Of a DNA stretch of 64,000 nt, positions 9,966 to 20,216 are shown piece by piece. Under the pieces are notes generated by a model, which worked only from the letters and a program-made list of their open reading frames with translations, searched no databases and had not been told where the DNA came from. The position numbers were made by a program, and so were the translations under genes. Source of the stretch: Luzula sylvatica (lineage: Eukaryota > Streptophyta > Magnoliopsida > Poales > Juncaceae); assembly GCA_946800325.1 (NCBI GenBank), contig OX326959.1:11042862-11106861 (forward strand). The letters run 5' to 3'. Every line of letters begins with the position of its first letter. The first letter of the stretch is position 1.

Positions 9966-11470
9966 GGGGCCGTTTGATTTGGGTCATTTCGCCGGATTCT
10001 GCAAGAAATGAAACTCATTTCCGGGACAAGGGACGTGTTCGTGTGTTTGATATGAAAGAAACAGCTAGAATCTCAATTCTCGTATGGTTGTCCTTGACGC
10101 CCTTTTTCTCTCATCTGTTGTCTCGCAAAAATTTCGAGAACACAACACAAGAATCTCGTTTCTCTTTCTCTTCCCACCAAGCAGCTTTTTTTCTCGCCTC
10201 TTCTGTCTCGCCGAGCTTTTCTCTCTCACTCTCTCTCGCGGCTAGCCACTGAGAAGCATGAAATCTCCATCACAGGTTGGTTCTCTCTTGTGGATTTATG
10301 ATTTTTTGGGATAATCTCTCTCAATAATTGCTCCTCTAATTTGTTTTGACTTTTTATTCTCATAAGAAAATGTAAAAAACGTATTTTAGGGTTTCTAAAT
10401 CGTAGAGTAACTGATAATTTTTTTTTTTTTTTTTTGAAATTTAAGAAGCATTGCTTCGTTGATATATTAAAGCCAGTTTAATACATCGTTTTTCAATTTT
10501 ACATGAATATGTAAAAAGGCGTAAACCAAAAAGGACGAGGTAACTGATAATTGTCTTGCTTTTTTTTTACCATAATTTTAGGTTTCTAAATTGTCAGTAT
10601 TAGAATAATCGTCTTGATTACCATAATTGCCTTGATTAGTTGGAGAATGGCTGATAATCATCTTGCCTTTTTAATCCATTTTAGAATTTCTAAAAAAATT
10701 GATACTTGCCAGTTTCTCCCATTGTAGTCAATTTCTCCTTAATTATCTTACCATAATTGCCATAATTGCTGATAATCATTTTACCATAATTTCTCCTTAA
10801 TTATCAAACTATCAGGAGTTGATTGTACTAATTCAATGTTACAGCTATAATTCATAATTAATTTCTCTTCTTGTTGCCTCAATTCAGTGCAAAAAGGGTA
10901 AATCAGTAAATTTCTCTCTCTCAATTTCTGATCTAGGATTTTGGGCAATTGAATTTGTCTTATCTTTTTCAACTCTTTACAATTAATTGTCAAGGTATGT
11001 TGCCGGTATAATTGGCAGTGAATATTTGATTTCTACAATTATTTTGTGGTTTATATTTTGATAATGATATATAATTTAATAGTATGGTGATTTATTTTGT
11101 GGTTTGTGTGTTGTATGTATGAATTTAATTCTAATATACTATGTTATGAGATATTATAATTTATGATGACTTATTTTGAAGTTCGTGGTAAATAGATAAT
11201 AGTAATAACAATTACAATTACTATTTTGAAGTAATAATAATTATAATTATGTGTATAATTTTTCAAACCAACCAAATTCACTTTCAACTACTTTTTAGTT
11301 TTCCTTCACATCAAACAATAGATTTTCATTTCCATTATTTAGAATTCTAGCTAATCAAACAACACATGCGAGACATAAATATCCTTCAAATATTTCATTT
11401 TCTCTAGACAATACAAGACAATGCAAGAATCCTTCAAAATCCTTCCAAATCTCTTGCATCAAACGGTCCC
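9966..11470. mobile_element. 1.5-kb TIR transposon, non-autonomous
   Basis: The left end GGGGCCGTTTGATTTGGG is mirrored at the right end by ATCAAACGGTCCC (reverse complement GGGACCGTTTGAT). Both ends are flanked by TAT (9963-9965 and 11471-11473), a possible 3-bp target duplication. GGGCC-GTTTG ends are typical of plant PIF/Harbinger-like (Tourist) and some hAT elements, so the superfamily is left open. The interior holds a 124-codon frame (9878-10252 region) without a recognisable domain, a leader-like CT-rich stretch that may be captured host sequence, and a nested poly(A) retroposon at 10420-10539. No transposase is visible. Confidence 0.6.
10420..10539 (-). mobile_element. Poly(A) retroposon (SINE or 5'-truncated LINE) with 13-bp target duplication
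   Basis: GTAACTGATAATT is found on both sides (10407-10419 and 10540-10552). Directly inside the left copy is a T run, so on the minus strand the 120-bp unit ends in poly(A) just before the duplication. This is the signature of target-primed reverse transcription. The body (TTTAATATATCAACGAAGCA.. toward the tail) is too short to carry coding sequence. I cannot decide between SINE and truncated LINE. Confidence 0.8.
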
Positions 11471-11703
11471 TATGTTTTATGATTTTGTAAGTCCCGTAAG
11501 TAAACAACATATATAAGATTTCTTTTGATATATAAGATTTGTTATGTTCCTTGCTTTTTTGTAGTAAACAACATATGGAGGTTGAAATGACTAGTAGAGA
11601 CGTTAAATCCATTATGAAAAGATGATACACGGAAGTTATATCTCATAAATTCTACGATTTCAGCGAATTAATTGATTTCCATTGACAATTGTTTTATATA
11701 TAT

Positions 11704-11963
11704 GGGGAGTTCTATCATACACTCATTTACAAGGGTATTTTGGGTATTTTATCAATTAATTATATTTGTAAAAGGGTGTATCATAAAATTTATTTTTTAT
11801 GGAGATTTTTGTTTAAATGAACAACAAAAAATTCCAATTTAGTTAAACATTAATTGATAAATATACTTGATATCTTACCTTAAATATTCATAAATGGATA
11901 ATTACTCCAAATACCCTTGAAAATGGGTGTATGATAAGGAAAGGGGTGTATGATAGAAGCCCC
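11704..11963. mobile_element. MITE related to the GGGAGTTCTATGATA family
   Basis: The left end GGGGAGTTCTATCATACAC and the right end GTGTATGATAGAAGCCCCC are inverted repeats. Internal phrases such as ATTGATAAATATAC..ATCTTAC echo the interiors of 9689-9917 and 13113-13342. Both flanks are TATAT, but the surroundings are low complexity, so a target duplication cannot be proved. About 260 bp, non-coding. Confidence 0.7.
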
Positions 11964-12329
11964 CTATATATAATATATGTGCAGTTTTCATCATCAGATA
12001 GAGAATTAATTTTAATTGCAATCGACAATTGTTATATAAATTTGGTAGCATTATTATTTTCTATTTTTTTTTATTTGTTGCTTAAGTCATATTATAATTA
12101 TGTATATTTTTTTAAATATATATTGAGCAGGTAATTGCATGACAAATTATTAGTTTGTTTACCATTGTTGTGATGTTGGAAATGTGAATTTATGTCATTT
12201 AAATGATTCTTTAAATTTGTAACTTCAAATTTATATAATAATATTGAGTAATTGGTGACAAAATTTGAATTTTGTTCATAGAATTTACGGCAGAAAATAT
12301 AGAATAAATAATGAATTCTATAATGGCAG

Positions 12330-12505
12330 TCAATAGTGTCAACAATTTTTGTATTGACGGAAAATCCAAAATATGCCGGAATAACTTTTAACGACTATTT
12401 TTTCAATGGCTAAATTATTCAATGGCCGATATTTTGATTTGACGGCAAATTTTGAGGCTTTCCCAACAGATTTAAAAGCCACAAAATCCTTGTTTTCTTG
12501 TAGTG
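12330..12505 (-). mobile_element. CACTA (EnSpm-type) transposon terminus
   Basis: The stretch ends CCTTGTTTTCTTGTAGTG, the reverse complement of CACTACAAGAAAACAAGG, which is a canonical plant CACTA terminal inverted repeat. Subterminal phrases (GACGGCAAATTTTGAGG, AATGGCCGATATT, GCCGGAATAAC) repeat a GCC/GGC theme as expected. The matching opposite end was not found, so the element is either truncated or extends further left through nested insertions. Confidence 0.6.
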
Positions 12506-12529
12506 TTTTAAAAACGATTTTTCTATTAT

Positions 12530-12690
12530 CACTACTACAAAAAATACAGTTAGGGACAAACGTGTTTAGTCCCTAAAATACGGTTTGAGGTCGATGTAGA
12601 TCTTTAGGAACTACATTTAGTCGTTAAGATTTTGTTCTAACATTGCCGACACAATAAATCACCGCGACAACATTCTTTAGGGACTCTAAT
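12530..12690 (+). mobile_element. Second CACTA terminus, facing away
   Basis: CACTACTACAAAAAATACAG begins at 12530, followed by subterminal repeats of TTAGGGAC / TAGTCCCTAAA. Only 24 bp separate it from the previous CACTA end, which points the other way. No partner terminus was seen downstream, so it is probably a fragment. Confidence 0.5.
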
Positions 12691-13112
12691 TTCCAATTTT
12701 ATTTCAATTCTTGCATACTTCTTCCTTGAATTATCATGATTTGATTATCGGCATAGCCATAAGATGATGAAGGTGGTGCAGACATTATTGTTGGTAATGG
12801 GTATAAATACTATTCTCCAAACATTATTTGGTACCGGGCTTCCTACTATAATTGGTGGATCCTTTCTTTTGTCATACCAATTTTGTACATTATTAATGAA
12901 TTTGCTGATATTCCTGATAAATATTAGTAATACACATACTTATAAATACAAAAATGTTATGCTTACAGATACTAATCACAAATATTGTCCCGACGATATT
13001 TTTAAGGTAAATATAGGGTGGGTCCCATGAATATTATTTTCCATAAATTGTATTTCGGTGGAAGTTCGGTGGATTGATTCATGCTCTCTATCATTGTTGC
13101 TTATAAATAAAT
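12691..13112. other. AT-rich intergenic DNA, no gene seen
   Basis: A short reading frame of 88 codons occurs here but has no recognisable family, and I do not call it. Nothing else is supported. Confidence 0.5.
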
Positions 13113-13342
13113 GGGGAGTTCTATGATAGACCAATTTTTTTTATTATGGACCCATTTAAAAAAAAAAAATTCAAATATTTGTTAAGTAATGATTTTTTTT
13201 GTAAGATTCTAATGTATATTTATCATTTAATCCTATCCAAAACATAAATTTTTGTATAATTAATTAATAAATAGCTAAAATTCTTAAAATATTTTTTTAA
13301 AAAAATGTACATGATAAGAAAATGGGTTTATCATAAAACTTT
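13113..13342. mobile_element. MITE, GGGAGTTCTATGATA family, copy 2
   Basis: It begins GGGGAGTTCTATGATAGACC and ends GGGTTTATCATAAAACTTT, with TTATGGACCCAT and ATGTACATGATAAG as inner arms. The interior is the reverse complement of the copy at 9689-9917. About 230 bp and non-coding. Confidence 0.75.
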
Positions 13343-15205
13343 CGTGAATAATATATATAATTGTCAATTTATGACCGTTAGTAATCGAAGCTAATATTAC
13401 TAATTTGTGTTTTATCATTTTTATTGTTACTTCAATTAATATTGCCTTGATGGTTCAATGCTCATGCTAGTTTTTTTCAGGAGTTTATATATAAAAAATT
13501 AAAAATTATGGAAGTTGTCAAATTTAAATTGGTGGTGTAATATTAACTCTTTGTTAATTTAATACAAAATAATTGTGACTTATTAATCTGGAAATTAATA
13601 TTGATGATTGTTAATTATTAATTTAAATTGTATGTCAAGTCTTGAATTTTTTTATGACTATTTTTATGTCAAATGTTTTTCTTCGAATTTATCTTGTTTG
13701 TTTTTTACATCATCGTTAAACTTAAAAAATAGTGTTTACCATATTTTTTTTAAGAATTGAACAATAATTTTTTTTTTTAAAAAATGTTATCCATCCAAAA
13801 TACTGAAGAAGAATCAAAAATCCATTTAAGAATTGAACAATAATCTTTTTCAAAATACTGAAGAAGAATCAAGAGTGGATGGGGAGCGTTGAAGAAGAAA
13901 ACTCAAGATCAGAGATGGAATCGGTGCATAGTCCAAAACTTAGCAATACTAGTTAAGGTGCTCAAACACCGAGTTCACAAAGCAAATGAAAGTGGATCCA
14001 CAACTTAAGAAATACCATTTGGATAGAATTCGAGTCCATCCAAAATCCATTAGTGTTTTTTTCATTTTATTTTTCGGTAAAACACAATCCATCTTGTAAA
14101 TATTTTTATTTATATATAAAAAAAATGGAAGAGGGGTATTAAAAGTCCTCTCCATTTCATAAAAAAAAATGTTTTACTAATTAAACCTTAATCTGTTTAG
14201 AAAATGATTTTTTTTTTTAAATAATGAACCACAATCTCTAAAACGGAACAAAATTTTCGAAAATTTTCTTGTATAAAACCATCAATTCTTTTTGCGAAAG
14301 TTTTAGAAATGAATTCTTTTTAAATAATGAACCATAATCTCTTTAAAACGAAATTTTTTTTTACAAAATTTTCTTGTATACGACCATAAAATCTTTTTTA
14401 CCAAAGTCTTTTTTCTTGTGTAAAATAATCAAATCTTGTTAAGAATAAAACCATCAATTCTTTATGAGAATTTTTTTTACGAAAATTCGCAATTCTTGTA
14501 TAAAGCCATCAAATCTTGAATATAAGCATAAATTCTTTAATTCAAATAATGAAAACCATAAATATGTTTGATGATCAGCAGAAAAAAAGGATTTGTTTAA
14601 AAAATGAATTGTAATAAATTATCGTAAAAACAAAACAAAATTACTGTTGAAAATTACAAAGATCCGCAATTAAAAACTAAAACCTTCAATCTTTACAAAC
14701 ATATTTGTTTCAAATCCATAATTGATTTGAAAACTCAAATTACTGCAAAAAACTCAAATTACCTCAATTCAAAATCAAAATCAAAACCATCAAAGACAAT
14801 AGTAATTATCAATTAACACTGAAATCTTCATTAACACTGCAATTTTCAGGAGAGAGAAAATAAAGATTTTTGATTTCTCATTTATGGTTGTATTTATACA
14901 AGTTTGCAAATTTTCAAATTTCAAATTTCAAAATTCAAAATTCAAAATTCAAAATTCAAAATTAGAATTTCTTTTCCCCCCAATAGGTCTTAAATAGTAA
15001 TTCGCACCATCAACAATAAATGAAGGAATTCATCATGACAGTAATTAGCAGTTAACACCATATGAATGATTGCACACAGATTTCTGCAAGCATGGTTATC
15101 CATATAGACTTTTAAAATGTGATATCATGACTGTCAAACGATAATCCCAAAAATAATTGCTTCTTCTTATAGGGCCCGGAAAAAAAGGCCCATAAATGAT
15201 CCTAT
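13343..15205. other. Gene-free AT-rich DNA with several diverged local tandem duplications
   Basis: At 13750-13873 the phrases AAGAATTGAACAATAAT and AAAATACTGAAGAAGAATCA each occur twice. At about 14211 and 14317 there are two diverged copies of TTTTTAAATAATGAACCAYA followed by TTTTCTTGTATA. No gene is recognisable. Confidence 0.55.
14896..14963. repeat. (TTCAAAA)n minisatellite
   Basis: At least five near-perfect 7-bp units TTCAAAA are preceded by the variant TTCAAAT. This is simple slippage-type sequence. Confidence 0.85.
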
Positions 15206-15213
15206 GATTTAAC

Positions 15214-15920
15214 CAGTGTTGCAAAAAACGATGTAAAACGGTAAAAAAACGGTAAAACGGTGCCAAACCGTATTGTTTTTTGCAAGAAAATTTCAAAAAA
15301 CGGTCAACTGTTTTTTTTGTCAAAAAACGTTTTAAACGTTTTTTTTGACCGTTTTTTTTCATAAAACAGATCTTTTTTAATATTTTTTTTTATTTTTTTT
15401 TTAGTATTTTTTTTTTGGCATTACAAACCGGTAACTGTTTCGTAGTAATTTTGGAGAGAGATCAAATGTTCTCTTTCAAATAATAATTGTAATTAGTGGT
15501 ATTTTGTATTTAATTCTTACATGAACAAGGTAATTCTGATCCAGCTTATCATGGTTAATTATTTTGTGTCTAATTTCGATTGACGCATATAATTAGTTGA
15601 TATTTTTGTCTAATTAGATAGTTAAGAATATTTATTCTGATATGTTTAGGTCGATGGATATTTATTCGATATGTTTTATTAATATTTCATATGTTTTTTT
15701 AAATTTTGGACTTTCGTGTATACTTAAGTTGAATTATAAAAATTGAATTATTATATTTTTGTTTGTTTTATTTTTAAATTTTTATTATAATTGCTATAAA
15801 ATATTGTCGATTTAAGTAACCGTTTTTAACCGTTTTTTTACCGTTTTACGACCGATTTACAGTAAAACATTAAAACGGTGACCGACCGTACCGTACCGTT
15901 TCCCGTCATTTGCAACATTG
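15214..15920. mobile_element. hAT-type non-autonomous element, 707 bp, with 8-bp target duplication
   Basis: The terminal inverted repeats are CAGTGTTGCAAA (left) and TTTGCAACATTG (right, reverse complement CAATGTTGCAAA). They are flanked by identical 8-bp GATTTAAC at 15206-15213 and 15921-15928. An 8-bp duplication with CA..TG ends is diagnostic of the hAT superfamily. Both subterminal regions are packed with AAACGGT units in opposite orientation, plausible transposase-binding repeats. There is no transposase frame. The element is inserted in sequence (GATTTAACACATATAC..CAGCACATCAA) that resembles the GATTTAAC repeat family seen at 1-190 and 8133-8300. Confidence 0.9.
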
Positions 15921-15928
15921 GATTTAAC

Positions 15929-18087
15929 ACATATACTTTTCCAGCACATCAACCACTCAGAGGGGAGAAAAGAGGAGTATGTCTATCACGATTCATTTAA
16001 ATATTGACATTATTGTTTAGTTCATTTTTCTTTTTGTTTTATGTGCGCATAAATGACCTTGCATATTATTTGAAAATAAAAAAGATTTTTCTCTGATGTT
16101 CATTTGACCCGCAATTTGTACATGATTTTCGTTGCTGTCATGTCCAATGTGCAGTCTAATAAACACAAATATCAATTTAATATGAAGTACATTTATAACT
16201 ACAAATAGTGGAAAAGAAATAAAGATTATAACACTTATAACATTCAATTTATCTTGAAAGAATATTTTATTGTTGGAGTTCTAATTTTAATATGAAAAGA
16301 AACTGTGATATATATCATGTCCAATGAACATTGATTTAATTATACTCACTAACAAAACAAAAAAATAAAAAAAAATAGCAAAATAAATACACACGGCCTC
16401 ATCAAAATATATATTGGGCAGATACTTCAAAAAAACTTAATGTACCGATATCGACGTATGCGAGTATCGACATATCCGTTACTCACAGCCGCAGTCGTAT
16501 TCGTGCAATATGGATAAAATCCTAAAACTTTTGTTAGGCAGTCTAAGCAACCAACTGGTCAACATCAAATTTGTGAATCTTCATTGTTTTTAAATAGGGA
16601 AATTATATCCCTCAATCCCCCACCCACCCACCCACCCACACACACACACACACATTTTCGCCCACACTAATTAATTTCATAATTAGCAAAATGAATTAAT
16701 AATTAATTTATGATTACTAAATATTTAATATGTAATTAAGGTCCATATCAATTAATAATTAATTTTAAATAAATAAAAATAGATAATTATTAATTAATTA
16801 TTAATTGATAACACTAGTTATTGGATTTATTAGAATGAAGAAAATATGAGGGAATCTCAGGAGCATGGAAGAAGACCTCTTTTAAATATTTATAGAGCAA
16901 TATGCTAAGTTTTTTTTACTGTCTTGTAATGAATTATGGATTGTATTACACAAAAATATGCTAATATGTTGGTATTGGATAGTACACACTTTAGTACTAA
17001 ATTAAATAAATTAGATGATAAAATATGAAAATATGATATGTGGTGAGTAATATTAATTAGATGAAAAATTAGTTTAGTTTATTTACATATTCTTGATAAA
17101 TTATGTTTTTTTAACAATTTGTAATTATAAATTCCGAATCTATGTACACAATATTTGTATTTTGTTTCTCTAGTTTTTATGATTTTATTTTATATTTAAG
17201 CTTCATTCTTGCATTTTCGTTTATTTTTAATGATTATTATTTATTCTTTTTAATATTGTAAAATTTCCAAGAAACTCTAATTCTAACTATTTAACATACA
17301 AAATAAAATAATATTCACAATCCACAAAATATAAATCTATACAAAAGTAAAATCTTAACTAATAATTTCAAAATAATATGGGGAAAAAAGTTAATGAGTT
17401 TCACAAGGGTTCATTGAGTACGTGAACTTTAATTTATACGAGTTAATGATATGAATTATTAGGGTTAATATGAGATTTATATTTATATGACCATTAATGA
17501 TTACAATTCATTCTAGTATTTTCGTTTATTTTTAATGATTATTGTTTATTCTTTTTAATTTTGTAAAATTTTCGAGAAATTCCAACTAGTGATTTTTTAG
17601 ATTTATTCGAACTCAACATTTTTTTTTGCATTATTTGCTTTCATTTATTTTTATTGTTTTTTGGTGTTCCTAATTTTTTCATCAAATTGTTTTTCATTAT
17701 ATTTTTGGTACCATAAAATTGACTTGGTAAAGGAAAATTTAATTTACCAGCCCACTTAAATCTAACTATTTAACTAAGGAAAATTGTTCGAAAACTTGTA
17801 AAATTTCAAATTTGATCCATTCTAGTTATGTTTCGTTAAACACGGATACAGGAATTTGCTAGCTCAAATACATTATTGATCTCTCACATATACAAACGCA
17901 CCAAAACCCACCAAATCAAACATGCCCATAAAAATCCGGAATTACAGAAACTAGTAATTGAATTCTCGTATCTACAAAAAGGGCTTTCATTTCTCGATTT
18001 TTACCAAGTGCATGGTAAACAAGTTAACAACTGAACCAATCTCTGGACTTCTACAGTGCGTATAAGCTGTGCGAGAAAGCTCTGGTA
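15929..18087. other. Intergenic DNA upstream of the SART3-like gene
   Basis: No gene is visible. Apart from the CA-rich microsatellite, it contains an 80-bp direct duplication (17203-17289 and 17510-17593, each around TTTTCGTTTATTTTTAATGA). The last 150 bp before the start codon are the likely promoter and leader. I see no clear TATA box there. Confidence 0.5.
16617..16654. repeat. (CCCA)n(CA)n microsatellite
   Basis: Four or so CCCA units run into seven or so CA units. Confidence 0.95.
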
Positions 18088-20166
18088 ATGGCGGGAGAAG
18101 AAGAAACCCTAGCTAAAACCCTAAGCGAACCTGGATCCGAGTCAGATAAGGATGAGGAGATGCCTAATATCGACTCTGCCTCAGCCGGCGCCGCTGAATC
18201 CAGCTCCTCTGAATCCGATTCCGACGAAGAAGATGGGGCGGCTGAGCTGCGGATCCATACCCTAGAACAAGCACTACGTGACCAGCCGTCGGATTATGAT
18301 TCTCATATCCAGGTACTGAGCTTCAAAATGTACCAGCATATTTCTCTTAAAATCTTTTATGTAAACTCCACATATTTCTCTTAAAATCTTTTATGCAGTA
18401 CATACAATGCTTGAGGAAAGCGGGCGAGATCGAGAAATTGACAAAAGCAAGAGAGGAAATGAGCAAACTTTTCCCTCTCAGTCCTAAACTCTGGCAAGAT
18501 TGGATTGGTGACGAATTATCTCAAAATCAAGGGTATACCAGCATATTTACTCTCTCTCTCTCTCTCCAGTCCTTTTAGTTAAATTTTCTTTTCATTCCAT
18601 TTTCAATTTGTAGCTCTGAATCAATCAAGCAAATCGAGAACCTTTACGAGCGTGCTGTTCAAGATTATCTGGTACACCGTTTTTTCCTCACCAAAATTTT
18701 AATTTACGTATATACCCTTGCAAAATAAAAACTCGAAACCACAATTTCTCTTAACAGTCCGTATCGTTATGGATCGATTACATGAATTTCCTCCAAGAGC
18801 ACGACGAATCAATATCTCGATGCACGCCATCTGGCATAACAAAAATACGCGATTTATTCGAGCAAGCAATTACCTCGTGCGGTTTGCATTTAATCGAGGG
18901 AAGCAAAATCTGGGAATCTTATCGAGATTTCGAACAAGCTCTCTTTCTAACTATCTCTGAAGATAATAAGGACGAAAAAGTTAAACAGGCCCAAAAGGTA
19001 CGCACGTTGTTTCACCGCCAGCTGGCGGTTCCTCTCACAGATTCGAGATCGACGCTCATGGATTACAAAGCGTGGGAATCGGAAGAAGGGAATGCGAATG
19101 ATATGGAGTCTGAGCTTGATGGATTGCCCCCCAATGTTGCGACTAATTACCAAAATGCCACTGCGATTTTTAATGCTAGAAAAATGTACGAAGATCAGAT
19201 TGGGGATTCTTCTCAAAACGAGACTGAGAAACTACAAAATTTCATGGTATTATGAATTAGGGCCATTTACATATTTGTCCTTCCAAACTTCACGAATATC
19301 ATATTTACCCTTCCACAGTATAAAATAACATATTTTCAATATTTTGTTAAATATGATATTTTAGATTTTCTTTTGAAAGGGTAAATACGATATTTTGGGA
19401 AATAATATTGGTTTATGTTTGTACTTTGTACAGAATTATTTAAAATTTGAGGAGTCAAGTGGGGACCCTGCAAGAGTACAAGTATTATATGAAAGGGCAA
19501 TTTCGGAATTTCCTGTTTCGAGCGATATTTGGTTGGGATACACAAACTATGTCGATACACTCAAGGTAATTATTACATTTAAATTATTCTTTACCCTTTT
19601 CTTGTTTTTATTTGTTCGTGTTTTAAATGCAAAATTGAGGCTCAATTGGGTCAAGTTGTGGCTTAATTAGGGTTTAATTGAACGATATAATCATGAATTA
19701 ATTAATATTGTTTGTGTTTGTGTTTGTGAAGTTACCAAATATAGCGAAGAATATATATTACAGAGCTACGAGAAATTGTACATGGATTGGGGAATTGTGG
19801 GCCCGTTATTTACTCGCTTTAGAACGAGCAAATTCTTCCGAAGAAGATATAAAAATTGTATGTTCGCTTAAAATCATAAAATATCATAATATACCCCAGT
19901 GAATTGTGACGAAGTGACTTTTCATTTTATTTTCAGGTCTTTGAGTGGGCTATTCAATGTGCATTTCAGACTGTACAAGAGGTACTTGATAGAATAGAAG
20001 TTTCTAGAATTTCCAGATTTGAAATTGAAGTAATTAAATGAAATTATATTTTTTGAATTTGAATTTTTCAGTATCTCGAATTGTATCTAACGAGAATAGA
20101 TGGTTTAAGGAGGAGATTTTCTTCGAATACTTTGGATTTCCAAATCATAAGAAAAACATTCATGGT

Positions 20167-20216
<50 letters not shown>

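Noticed and set aside
9878..10252. 124-codon frame
   Set aside because: It crosses the boundary between a MITE and the 9966-11470 element, has no domain and ends in a CT-rich low-complexity tail.
15096..15362. 88-codon Lys/Arg/Phe-rich minus-strand frame
   Set aside because: It is produced by the AAACGGT repeats at the end of the hAT-like element.
18718..19328. Alternative frames inside SART3-like exon 4, and GTACGC within it as a possible donor
   Set aside because: The exon 4 frame reads continuously through KVRTLFHRQLAVPL, as expected for the HAT region, so no intron is needed there.
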